From Lasiodiplodia sp. COLG20 (Eukaryota > Ascomycota > Dothideomycetes > Botryosphaeriales > Botryosphaeriaceae), in the NCBI GenBank assembly GCA_009801085.1, contig VNWV01000001.1:3410001-3474000 (forward strand): 64,000 bases of DNA, given 5' to 3'. Position 1 is the first letter of the stretch. Each line of letters opens with the position of its first letter. Made by a program: the position numbers and the translations under genes. Shown here in pieces: positions 53,675 to 64,000 of the stretch. Under the pieces are notes generated by a model. That model worked only from the letters and a program-made list of their open reading frames with translations. It did not search any database and was not told where the DNA came from.

Positions 53675-54622
53675 ATCATCCATCGTCTTGTTTCATTTTA
53701 GTTCTTTTGTCGGATTGGAGCATGTTAGCGGTTCATAGTTTGCAAGATACCGGAAATTGAGTTTTTTATTTGAAAATTCCAATATTGCTGATGCGACTAC
53801 TTGCACATATGACGAACTTTACAAACCATTCCTGTTCATATTTAAATAGCAACTCTCCCATGGTGAAATTTATTGTGAAGAAGACACAGTTTTCTTTTGT
53901 GACCAACGTGTGATAGCAAGCTCTGTACATACTCCAGATTTGTAGTACGCGAATTGATAAAGAATGGCAAGTGGAATGCACAGGGACGAGTCCCAGGAAT
54001 GCGGACAGGCCAGCTTTCGTATAGAGAATACCAGACAAGTCTGATCAATAAGAACGGAATCCAAAATATCACAGAAGCCTGCTGTCACAACCTATTCGGC
54101 TTGAGAATATCTTGGCTAGTGCTGTGATGCGTGATGTTTGAAGGGGAATATTCTTGTATGGAGCCGTGAGTGAGGCATACCCTAAATTATTCTTGCTATA
54201 GAGTCTTCATTTATCCATAACAGAGATCGACGATATCTTCTTTTTTTTTTTTTCAGCCTATCCAGAGGATCAAAGGGTGAATCCGGCTACAAATCGATTG
54301 CAGCAGCATCAATAGATTCCTCGCCACCAGCGCAAAACCAACAGTCTACCTATCGATAAGTTGACAATACGGATACTCCGTGTCTATGTAGGGTCCGCAA
54401 AAGCATCAAGGTCTATTCTTTGATAATGTTCTCTTAACGATCTCCACGCTCTTGGTTTTCTCCTCCAAAGACTGCGCCACCGCACAGATAAGTAGCGCCT
54501 AGAGCTGCGCCACCGCCCCCACCTTCACAAGATAAATAAGAAGCGGGACGAATACCCAAAGTCTTTGGTTACTTCCCTTTTTTCAAGTTCAAGTCCAACC
54601 GCGCAACTCAGCAACCTCCAAC
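53675..54622. other. Intergenic, nothing recognised
   Basis: About 950 bp between the oxygenase and the F-box gene. It contains a 13-T run at 54241-54253. Minus-strand frames at 53766-54088 have no recognisable content. Confidence 0.45.
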
Positions 54623-56032
54623 ATGCCTCCACCGGGGCTCGACAGCCTCCCCGTCGAACTTGTCCACCACATCGTCTCCCTTCTACCTACTCTTCCCTCC
54701 GTAACCGCCCTCCGCTCAACTTGCCGCGACATCTGTGCAAAAGTCACATCCTCCGAGCCCTTCCAGGCGGCCTTCACCACACGCACGGCAGACATCTCCG
54801 AGGCTTCCCTCACCACGCTCGCATCCGTAGCAGCACACCCATCACTCGGCCGCCTGGTCCGCACGGTCGTGCTCCGCACATGCCTCTTCGATCCCTGGAT
54901 CTTCAAGTGCCAGCACCTCGCCCACGGCAGAAAATACGTTGTCACCGGTACGCGCCGCCACTGGGTCGACTGCACCGCCGAGGAAGTCGCCGCCGCGCGC
55001 CAGACCGTCCAGCTGTACCAGGAGCGCAACGACAGCATGTGGCAGATGCGAAAGAACGGACGCGATGCGGAGCTGATGGCTGCCATCTTCGGTGGCATGA
55101 AGGGGAGGAGATTGAAGGTCGTCTTGGAAGCCGCGGTTTTCAGCAGCTACGGAGCGAGGGTGCCGGGGTGGATGGTGAACAAGGCCGAGGGTAGTAACGA
55201 TGATGAAGAAGGCGGCGAGAAGGCTCGGCTGTGGAAAGCCATGGCACATGATTTCGGCGTCGTGCTGGCGGCTACGGCCCGCACGGAGACGTGGGTCGAG
55301 GAGTTGCACCTCTACGGCGGGGCGTGGGGTGGGAGCGTCATGGCGGCGGCATTTGGTGACGCGATCGATGGCGCGGCCCGTCCGGCGCTGGAGGCAACCT
55401 TGTCGCGGGTGAAGGTGCTCAGCGGGTTCGTGTCGTTTGGCGAACTGCAGAACCTCGGTTCGCACGCGCATCACAGCCGTACCGGATACGCGGACAGGAT
55501 TGGCGAGTTTCTTGCTATGGCGAAGGGCTTGGAGGTGCTGGACTTGTTGTATTACAAGGCTTGCCAGCCCGAAGAGGACGCCTCGCAAACAATGTTCCAT
55601 AAAATGATCACACCGATCGTTGGAGAGAGGGTTCGGTCACTCCGATTACGAGGATTCGGCGCCTTCATCGCCGAATTGCTGGAGCTTATTGGGAAATGTG
55701 GTGATTTGCAAGAGCTGGAACTTCATCACTTTGGGCTAAATGATGGAAAATGGAGCGATGTGTTCGACCTACTACGAGAACAGAATCACAAACTGCAGCG
55801 GCTTACGGTATATCGCCTATACGAAGGACCGTCATCGATTATCATTACAAAGCCAGAGGATTGCGAGCTCCCGCAGGGCGAAGAAGAGGTAACGTCGTAT
55901 TATTGTGTATACCAAATGAATCGTGAGCAGGTCAACTCAGAGATCGAGTACAGGCTGGACAAGACGCGGCCAAAAGGAACCCAAGCTGCTTACATCCATC
56001 GAAAGCAGTTTCAAAGTCTATATCTCTATTGA
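54623..56032 (+). CDS. F-box protein
   Basis: Single exon, 469 residues. The N terminus PPGLDSLPVELVHHIVSLLP..SVTALRSTCRDI is an F-box, the Skp1-binding motif of SCF ubiquitin ligases. No clear leucine-rich or WD repeats follow. Downstream, the sequence has the layout common to fungal F-box proteins with helical C-terminal regions, for example VLRTCLFDPWIFKCQHL, RLKVVLEAAVFSS and GLEVLDLLYYKA. Later strand-like stretches (RVRSLRLRGFGAFIAELLELI, LQELELHHFGL, LQRLTVYRLY) are LRR-like. The substrate is unknown. GC-rich codons occur in the first half and AT-richer ones near the end. Confidence 0.85.
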   Translation: MPPPGLDSLPVELVHHIVSLLPTLPSVTALRSTCRDICAKVTSSEPFQAAFTTRTADISEASLTTLASVAAHPSLGRLVRTVVLRTCLFDPWIFKCQHLAHGRKYVVTGTRRHWVDCTAEEVAAARQTVQLYQERNDSMWQMRKNGRDAELMAAIFGGMKGRRLKVVLEAAVFSSYGARVPGWMVNKAEGSNDDEEGGEKARLWKAMAHDFGVVLAATARTETWVEELHLYGGAWGGSVMAAAFGDAIDGAARPALEATLSRVKVLSGFVSFGELQNLGSHAHHSRTGYADRIGEFLAMAKGLEVLDLLYYKACQPEEDASQTMFHKMITPIVGERVRSLRLRGFGAFIAELLELIGKCGDLQELELHHFGLNDGKWSDVFDLLREQNHKLQRLTVYRLYEGPSSIIITKPEDCELPQGEEEVTSYYCVYQMNREQVNSEIEYRLDKTRPKGTQAAYIHRKQFQSLYLY

Positions 56033-57297
56033 ATAGCGGCATTTTCCAGGTACAATGTACCGGATATCTGTAGATTATTCCCCATTAAGCTACCAATACA
56101 GCCCAAGTGGACATGATATGCAGTTACAAGAATGTGACAGGGATTGCGGCTGACCAAACTGAAGCGAGATGTTGGTCGCCGCAAATGGAGGCTGCTCCAT
56201 GGATCGACCTACCTTCCCCACTCCTTTTAGCCGGGTCCATGTCAGGGTTCATACTACTCCCGATGCAAATCTCACCTCATAACCGTCGTAAGATAGCCTT
56301 GGCGGGTGCTTTAGAGCCCTTACTGCTGCGCTAATCTACTCGCATTCGCCTCTCGCGGCGGTACATCCACAGCTTCGCACCCCACCACACCGGCAGTTCA
56401 TTGGGTACGACCTAGCTACGGGAAGCCAACCTGCTGTGCTTGCCCGATACTGTAGAAGAGTTGAGACAGGTCACATTGATACGGTTCGTAAGGGAACTGA
56501 CCGAGCCGTACCAAGCGCTGTGCCGCGACGCCGCAAAGCTTGACCCACTGCGGCGCTCTGCGGGCAAACAAACAGTGGAGACTGTCTCATTAGAAGGTTC
56601 CGTTCTCTCCGACCATTAGTAAAAGACGCAGAATTTCGAATAGCTTTGTTCCGAATGCCAACACGGCGGTGCCTTCTCCAGTCATAATCTGTATATAAGG
56701 AGGTCAAAGGCGGCTTGACAGCAAAGGCACCAGTGCTCTAAGTAAAGCCAATGGGAACCGCTTTGTGAGGGTAGAGTATTTCCACCCAAATGAGGAACAG
56801 TTCGCGAAGATCCACTGGCGAAGGTTGGCGGCGTAGTTGCCGAAAATTTGTTTCATTATTGACTATCCTTTTCTAGGACCTAGTGGGATTTCTAGAAGTC
56901 AGCGCCATGTCTTTGAAGCCAGCACTTGTACCTAATGTTGTCTTCGATGAATCGAACTTTTCGCTATCACTCGGAAGCTAGGAAATTCAAGGCGAAAAGG
57001 GCTAGCTAAGTGCGGGGGAAACAAGTTGTTGCACCGATAGGCTGACATGCAGAACCCCTGTCGTTTCAGTTTAGCGCCTTATGAGCCTTGCCTAACCACC
57101 GACCTGGCAGTTGGTAAGTGGGGCGGCTTTAGGGCTTGCTGCGGCTGATTGCTGTGCCGCCTTTATCCTTTCCCTAACTGGTCAATCCAGCGAGCCCGCC
57201 CCCACCGTCACCCAGTGTCAGCAGATTTATCATGTCTTGGGATATTTAACAAGGTTCCACTGCCCGTCGCAATGAACTTCGTCCTTCCCACAGCAAG
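56033..57297. other. Intergenic, nothing recognised
   Basis: About 1.26 kb between the F-box gene and the P450. No frame with a recognisable domain. Confidence 0.45.
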
Positions 57298-59242
57298 ATG
57301 CCGGGCCCTGAACGGGACAGCCGCCCTTGGCCGCTCATTTCGGCCCCCACAGAAATACCCACCCACGCCGCTCTCGCCGCAGCGGCAGCCTTGGCGCTGT
57401 TGCTCTTAGTTAGCGCCACATACTACTACCTGCAGGATGGAAAGCTTGTCCGCGACATCGAGGTTGTAGGCGTCCAACCTGGTGATACGGAATCGAAGAC
57501 GAAGCAGCGCTATGCGGAGAACGCCAGATCCATCCTCGAGGAAGCTACCAAAAAGGTATGCCATTTTTCCCCACAGAGCCTTGTCGCCTATTTCCCTTAC
57601 TGACGGTAAATCTCTTTTCGGCTAGCTGCGCCGACCGTTCCAGGTATTAACGCCGACGGGGCCGCTTGTAATTCTTCCAACAAAACATGTAGAAGAAATT
57701 AGGAGCGAAAAGGACTTCTCTTTCCATGAAGCGATTGCCAAGGTAAGACTGGTCTCAATGGTGAAGAACAGCAAGACATGTGTGGCTGAGCATTCGTGTG
57801 GCCTGTGTAGTCGAGTTTTGTCAGACTTCCCGGGCTGTCGCTGTACGGGGGGATGGCAGGGTTCAGGTTCATCGTTGAGCATGATGCTGTTTTTATCGAG
57901 ATGGTCCGGACGCACTTGACCAGGAAACTGAGTATGTATACCACTTTTGTTTTGCTTCCCTAGAAGGAATTATTTATTGGATGTTTAACTTGAGTATTAA
58001 TTCGGCTGAAATATAGGCAAAATAATAGGCGCGCTCTCGACCGAAGCGACGCTCTCCCTTGAACAGAACTTTCCGCCCAGCAAAGGTGAGCAAAGAAAGC
58101 CCAAGATCCCGTAGTAAGCCGGAGGAAGAAGGAATGCTGACACCGCTCTCACAGACTGGACACCCGTTGTCTTCTATCCAACAGCCGTACACGTAGTCGC
58201 ACGGCTCTCTGCCCGCATCTTCCTGGGCGAGGAGGCGTGCCGTGATGAGGAGTGGCTACGCATCACAGGCAGCTACGCTATCGATGCCGTCCATTTCATC
58301 CGCGCTCTACGAAACTGGCCCATTCCTGTGCGCCCTATCGTGCAGTATTTTCTCCCGGAGCGACGACGACTCGCACGATGCGAGCAGGAGGCACGAAACA
58401 TCATCGAGACTCTCATTGAGAAGAGGCGGCAGCAGTCCAAGGATTCTACCACTCCCGTTGAGTTCACGGATGGTCTACAGTGGCAGGAAGATGCGTCGAA
58501 CAGGCATCAAGAGGCAACGGATGTGGTGGCTGGCCAGCTGGCGCTCGCACTCACAGCCATCCACACGACGTCGTCGGCATTGACGCGCGTGATATTCGAC
58601 CTGTGTCAGCACCCCGAATGGGTCGAGCCGCTGCGAGACGAGATACGCCGCGTGTTGGCCGAGGAGGGCGGAGAGTGGCGGAAGTCTACGCTGCTGAAGA
58701 TGCGGCTGATGGACAGCGTGCTCAAGGAGTCACAGCGGATCAGCCCCGTGCATTTGAGTAAGTGATCTATGTTCTTTTTCGCTATGCATGCTGCACTGGC
58801 TGATGATAATGTAGCCCTCATGACCCGCGTCGCAATGTCGGATGTCACACTCCCATCCGCCCCTGACCTACACATCCCTAAGGGTTCCATGGTGGCTGTC
58901 TACTCATCTGAAGCTCTGCGTGACCCTGTCACCTTTCCGGACCCCGAACGCTTCGTTGGTGACCGCTTCCTCAGGTTGCGCGAGGAAGAGGGAAACAGGA
59001 ATAAGTGGCAGTATGTAACAACCAGCGCACAGCATCTGGGCTTCGGCCACGGCACGAAGTCGTGTCCAGGCCGCTTCTTTGCCGCTGCCGAGCTGAAAGT
59101 CGCACTCGCGCATATGCTGCTCATGTATGACTGGCGATTCGCTGAAGGTTGCGAAGGAAGGAATATAGAGGTGGCGCAGGATATCATCCCCGATCCGACT
59201 GCGCAGGTTTGCTTCAGGCGCCGGTATGAGGATATACCGTGA
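57298..59242 (+). CDS. Cytochrome P450 (ent-kaurene-oxidase-like class)
   Basis: Six exons: 57298-57555, 57626-57742, 57811-57931, 58017-58085, 58155-58757 and 58815-59242 (531 residues). It has an N-terminal membrane anchor (AALAAAAALALLLLVSATYYYL, about 23-44). An I-helix region (ALALTAIHTTSSALT) follows, then ExxR in LKESQR, the PERF-type PDPERFVGDRFL and the heme-binding FGHGTKSCPGRFFA, with Cys473 as the iron ligand. The overall pattern (SFHEAIAK, QVLTPTGPLVILPT) is that of fungal P450s grouped with ent-kaurene oxidase. The true substrate is unknown. The in-frame ATG upstream at 57271 belongs to another frame. Oxygenase and hydrolase neighbours suggest a tailoring role. Confidence 0.92.
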
Positions 59243-59730
59243 GCCATTTAGTATGGGGTTTGCCTTGCTCGAAGTAATGAAATCCGCTCTTATTGGGCGC
59301 GCCAATGCAGTCTACTTTCATCTAAATTTGAAATATCGATCAGCATAGTAGCCGTTTCACACCCGCCATAGGATGGAACCATTGTTGCTGCAGTACTGGT
59401 TTCCATTTTGCCCTCTACTGTAGATAAGCAAGAAAAAGGCGGGTCAGAAGGAATAAGGCAACCAATGCGACATTTGGGCTCGGGCCGAGCCGCCGTGATC
59501 AAGGTGTCAGCATTTGCATAAACCCGTAATGATCGGCATCCTGCCGAAGGACAAAAAGAATGGCACTCATGGGCCCGCAAAAGCCTTCAGTACTAAACGC
59601 TGACTTTCAGACTATTCAGCTCCGCAGTAACGTGGTACTAAATACAGAAGCCGCAGTGAAATGAAAAGAAATCTGCTGGGAAATTCTGTCCTCTGCCGCA
59701 CGGTGTCATGACAGTGTCCATACTTGCGCT
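59243..59730. other. Convergent intergenic region
   Basis: About 490 bp between the P450 and the alpha/beta hydrolase. No gene is recognised. Confidence 0.45.
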
Positions 59731-60697
59731 TCACAGCCATTCCTCCAAAACAAGCCTTACGCCTCTGATAAGCCACGTATGTCCGAGATGCAGAGGAATA
59801 TCCATTAGATGCTCTCCGGGCTGAAGTTCGAGATGGACCTTTGCGCTTGGATCAACCTTTCGAAGAGTTTCTGCAAAGCGAATGCTGTGGTGATCTGGGA
59901 CGACAGTGTCATCCAACCCATGGATGAGGAAGGTAGGCGGCATTCTAGCCCCAGCTTCCAGCCTCTTAATAGGGTAAGCATCGGGGTCGTTACCGAAGTA
60001 ATCGATAAAGGTTCCGTTCGCAATCAGCGTATCGATGATGCTGAAGCGAGAGAGCGTAGGGTCGGCGATGACGGGAGGGCCTATATGGGGCCGAACAGCG
60101 GTGGTTTTCACCGGGGTAGGGTCGAGGAAGGCGCATTCCGCGATGCAGGCGCGGACGCCCTCATGCGCGTGGGTCATGGCGAATTGGACGCTGAGGTAGC
60201 CACCTGATTAGGTTAATGGAAAGTAATCCAGACTGTCGGGTGGAACTCACCTGCGCTTTCTCCGACGGTAAGGATTCGCGAAAGATCTGCATGCAGTCCT
60301 GGAGTGGAAGCGGTGGCAAGGAGGCTTTCCAGATCATTCTGAGTCCAGATCCAGAAGTCATCCAGGTCGGCCAGCATGTCTGGCACGTTAGACTCGGGTA
60401 GCAGCTGATAGTTTGGAAGAACAATGATGGCTCCCACGATAAAAGAAAGCTCTAGTACCCATTGAGGGAAGAATCTGGGGTGCAGAGTGGAACCGCTCAC
60501 CTACGAGCAAGTCAGAAACTCAACGCAGCTGTGTTCATGCTGTGACCTACAAAGCCACCTCCGTGGAAGCGGAAAATAGACGGATGAGGGCCAGCAGTAA
60601 GATTCTTCGGGACCAATACATCGACATTGATGGGGACGCTGTCCACCGTCTTGTATGTTGTGCTCAAGAGATCAAAATCCTCGAAAGTTCCGGTCAT
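59731..60697 (-). CDS. Alpha/beta hydrolase (HSL/arylesterase type)
   Basis: Three exons on the minus strand, 60697-60551, 60500-60251 and 60203-59731: 289 residues. It is an ester or lactone hydrolase of the hormone-sensitive-lipase group (Abhydrolase_3). The oxyanion motif HGGGF is at 45-49, the nucleophile Ser131 is in GESAGG, the acid is Asp230 or Asp231 in FLIHGLDDTVVP, and His264 is in PGEHLMDIP, so the triad is complete. Introns are 50 nt and 47 nt, short even for fungi. The first links HGGGF to VSGSTLHPRF and the second lies inside the nucleophile elbow codon for Gly. No signal peptide, so cytosolic. The natural substrate is unknown. It may act with the convergent P450. Confidence 0.9.
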
Positions 60698-61978
60698 GGT
60701 GAAGAAAAGCTGTGGAAATACTGGCAAATCCTCAAAGTGAGGACACACACGCCTATATACTGAGGACTCCAGTATTTTGTAGTGTGCAAAATTACCATCG
60801 GAATCTTAAAACGGCACTTTGTACGAGACGAACTTCTCGGCAAGTTCGGCATCATTATACATGACTCGCTACTTCGTACGACACTATGTCAATTTAAGGT
60901 CAAAGGCTTGCACGTTCAGACTTTTCGTTGTCGCTTATTCAGCGCTTTGCCGGACCCCCCGAGCTCAGGCGGGATGCCGAGCGAATAAGCACAAAGTACG
61001 CTAACCATTTCCTGTAGAAGTCAACGGAAGCACATCATCCCGTGCCTTGATCCCACCACGAGTGCCGCATGGTTTGTCGGCCTGATCGGCAACTAGGAAC
61101 AGCGGAGAAAGCTCCACAATCCCGGCCTGATGCCACAGGCCGTCACAATAACACTATGTAGGTGACCGGGGATCGAAAACTCTGTTCTGCACCGTTTGCT
61201 AAATTTCTTAAGAGAGACGCTTTTGTGTCGCCACAGCCTTTGAATTACTCCGCTTCGATCATTTTTTATTTTCCATCTCGCTGTCTGTTTCCCTCTTCTG
61301 TTCACATCCCGCTTCATGTCAACTCGCTACCGTCTACCATGATCTTGACTGCAGTTTACTTGGTCTGAAGCTCAACCAACTTAGACCAACAAGTGCAAGG
61401 TAGCAATGACGAACATCAAAGCCCGGCATGGGTCAATCTCGCCTAGAACTCTATGGTTGAGAGGTTTGTGGTAGAAACTGAATGCTTAGTTTCTTTAGTA
61501 GGCAGTGATTGTCGGGATACTGCCTTGGCTCCATATGGCCGTACAGAGTGGATATTCTTTGCTTACATCGTACCACACACTACCTCAGTAATAGATCTGA
61601 TCACTTCTAGTCCATGCATGAGTTACAGTTAGTGGTTGTTGCAAACGACTAGTTATCCTTCACATCGTTGGATGCTGTTTGCTTGTGCGCAGCTTGACCA
61701 GCTACTCAATCAGCCTCACCTGAAAGCTCTAAGAATCCCTGAAAAGGTTCTAGCTCTTTCTTCTGCCACCGCGCAAGCCCTAAGGGTCACCTTTCGCCGT
61801 GGTTTTACTGACTGCGCACCGCCGGCTACTACATAACCGCCATTGCTGTTGCTGCTCTGCTCCACCACATCCTCTCAACTTCACTCCACCGGTCTGCCCA
61901 AGAGCCACGGAAGACCCCGCCATCCTGCTAGACAACGATCACCCAGCTCACCCACGGGCTTGCGACACGCAAGGAAGG
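60698..61978. other. Long intergenic region, nothing recognised
   Basis: About 1.28 kb between the hydrolase and the divergent MYND-finger gene. The open frame of the MYND gene extends upstream to 61799, but that part looks like leader sequence, not conserved protein. Confidence 0.45.
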
Positions 61979-63961
61979 ATGTCGCTCACCCAGCCAGCGT
62001 CGCTGGACCTGGGGCAGATCTTCCCTGCCTCTTGTCCGTGCGCTAACACAAGTGACGCGACCGGTCAATCATGCGGCAAGGCCGGAGTCAAGACATGCTC
62101 CAACTGCTTCCTGGTCTCGGTGAGCGCCGACCTCACTTTCCGAACTCATCGGATACTGACACGCACCTCGCAGTACTGCAGCAATAAATGTCAGAAGAGC
62201 CATTGGAAGAAGCATAAGATTGACTGCAAGTCTGAGCTAATCAAGATGACGTGGGAGCCTCTCCTATCGAAGGAAGACTACGAGCCATATTCCACTCCCA
62301 TTGATGAGCCAAGCTGGAAACAGAGAGCCAAATTAGATGCCAACGGGCAGCCGCTGCTCAAGTACCTTTGGGGCAATATGCCCGCCTTCGATGTACTCAA
62401 ACTTGACCGCAATGAGGGTGCCAACTACAGCAGAGACATCAACCTTCTTTTCGCTGGTATGTACCATCTGAATCGCGCCAGCAGAAACCCGCGACTGACG
62501 CAAATTTCTACAGCCTCAGGTGACATCCGCAACGTAATCAAGACTATCACAGGCATGTCATCTTCGCAGGAACAGACCGTCACTACTTTTATCAATGACC
62601 GCGAGCTCGACATCTTGGCCCGCAACGCCATCATGCTCCTGGCTGCTCTCTACGTGAAGCCGGCTCCCGTTGCCGCGGCCACCATCCTGCACATCTGGTA
62701 CTCCGTCATTATCCCTTCGTCCGTATTGCAGACTCTGCGTACCACTGTCCTTCCTCTCATCCAAGACGTATGCGCCAAGATCGCGAACAAGCCGGTGGAC
62801 CAGCTCCTGGCCAAAAAATTCACCCAAGGCCATTGCCATCTCCGTCTTGTGCTTGAGAAGCGCAACTGGGTCGCCTTGTTGGGATACTTGGATATTCCTG
62901 ACGGACTGACTAAAGAAGTTGCTGAACGGACATGGAGGAATTCGGTGCTGGCGAAGGATCAGAAGCACCCGTGGCACATGCGGATGTTCGACCAGATTCC
63001 AGGCTGGCGCGGTTCGGCAAAGCGATTCCGCCTCCAAGGCATGCTGATGCCATTCGGCGCGTCGAGAGCGATGTTCGATACGCCCAACCCGTAAGTTTTC
63101 ACATTGTTCTCGTTATTACGTGGTCTCGTAAATTGCTGACAACGCTGTACAGGACCTTCTTCCAGGAATCAAAGATCTGGCCCATGATGCCACATTTAGA
63201 TCCATTTGGTGGATGGTCGCTCGACGATATTCTGCAGAGCACGCCGATGGCTAAGCACGACATTCACGGTGGCGTCTTCTTCCTTGTGAGGGAGGTTCTG
63301 ATCGATTTCTGCACGAAGGTCCAGACGATGAAGATCAGCTTCGTACTGCTGCACACTGAGGCCGCAAACCTACCCAACATGCTGGCCAAAGACTACCACA
63401 TGACGCATTCGTTTGATCGGATCGAGGTATGCCCCTTATGTGTCTGCCAAAGGGGCAAATGGAAGCTAACAAGTGCAGGTGTCCAATACTACCGACGAGC
63501 AGTACCTCGGGCTGGACTGTTTGCGCATCTTCGCTCCCCTCCTCCGACCGCTGAATGAAAACCCCCACGCCACTCTGGTGACACTGTTCCTGAATGCCAT
63601 TCGCATAGCCTCAGAGCAGAACCCAGCTGATGACTTTGCGTGCATGATGCGCGAGCTACCACGCGCGGAAAAATATCTACCGCAAACACACATCAAAAAG
63701 TTGCCTTCGTACCAGGCCAAGCTCTATGGAGCCTGGCAGCTCTTCAAAGACTTTGACGGCCTGTTCGAGAGCTACAGGAAGTCACTCTGTTTCAATGACG
63801 TTGCCAAGAAAGCTGGTCTGCGGGAGAAGCCCAAGCACACCATCGTCGAGCCCCAGCCAATGCGACTCAGCAAGGATGCTACCCAAGAGGAGTTCGATAA
63901 ATGCTATGGGTCGTACCTCTTGGGCACGGAGCGCTACGTAGAGTGGCAGAGGCTGGCTTAG
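61979..63961 (+). CDS. MYND zinc-finger protein with DUF4470-type domain
   Basis: Five exons: 61979-62119, 62174-62456, 62514-63090, 63153-63426 and 63479-63961 (585 residues). The MYND finger is at about 22-66, with CPCANTSDATGQSCGKAG, TCSNC, then YCSNKCQKSHWKKHKIDC, and lies across the first intron. The N-terminal domain that follows (KYLWGNMPAFDVLKLDRNEG and LLFAASGDIRNVIKTI) is typical of the fungal DUF4470 group. Further blocks are HPWHMRMFDQIPGWRG, GMLMPFGAS and DPFGGWSLDDILQ. MYND fingers bind proteins, and the role of this group is unknown. Introns 1 (54 nt) and 2 (57 nt) are multiples of three without stops, so retention would add 18 or 19 residues in frame. The other two are not multiples of three. 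The first Met in good context is used as the start. An upstream Met in frame is unlikely. Confidence 0.88.
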
Positions 63962-64000
63962 GCGTCAGGAGCAGCCCTTACAGTCGGAGAATGCCGATGT

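Noticed and set aside
52769..53683. 304-codon minus-strand frame over the CmcJ/NvfI-type oxygenase
   Set aside because: Antisense shadow. The plus strand carries the family motifs.

Overview
The window is nuclear DNA of a filamentous ascomycete (Pezizomycotina). A Dothideomycete-like fungus is my best guess, but the sequence alone does not fix the class. The signs are short GT-AG introns of about 50-180 nt in most genes, Zn2Cys6 regulators, a PTH11-type rhodopsin-domain protein, an RTA1 protein, P450 and CmcJ/NvfI-type oxygenases, and a tRNA-Tyr with a 12-nt intron. I rebuilt 23 apparently intact protein genes by joining exons across frames, plus one doubtful partial reading frame at the left edge, three broken genes, one tRNA and two small inverted-repeat element families.

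Left part (1-8.2 kb): a YQ-repeat reading frame, a GPI-anchored repeat protein (minus) divergent from a membrane-anchored aspartic-protease-like protein with a lost catalytic Asp, then a Zn2Cys6 regulator broken by one in-frame TGA. Next (8.7-24.9 kb): tRNA-Tyr; the divergent housekeeping pair DIM1 (18S rRNA dimethylase) and POP4 (RNase P/MRP); a gene-poor stretch with a newly assembled three-exon, ten-cysteine secreted protein; a MITE; a rhodopsin-domain membrane protein; an MFS relic; homocysteine S-methyltransferase; malate dehydrogenase; and PDX3.

Middle (25.3-35.4 kb): a D-2-hydroxyacid dehydrogenase flanked on both sides by copies of a GTCTTG-rich palindromic element, an allantoate-type MFS gene broken by an internal deletion, an inositol/sugar transporter, an AT-rich decayed tract with the second MITE copy, and a second Zn2Cys6 regulator. 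Right-centre (35.8-49.2 kb): a 1524-residue ABCC transporter, a non-mitochondrial citrate-synthase-family enzyme, a third Zn2Cys6 regulator, a secreted degenerate sulfotransferase-like protein, and an RTA1 protein whose upstream region carries five CGGTCGGA-type motifs.

Right end (51.1-64 kb): a sulfotransferase-like enzyme divergent from a CmcJ/NvfI-type oxygenase, an F-box protein, a P450, an HSL-type alpha/beta hydrolase and a MYND-finger protein. The oxygenase, P450, hydrolase and sulfotransferase could form a small tailoring-enzyme group, but no backbone synthase is present, so this is only a hypothesis. The strongest new observations are the cysteine-rich secreted protein, the two element families, the inactivated protease-like receptor, and the three freshly broken genes.
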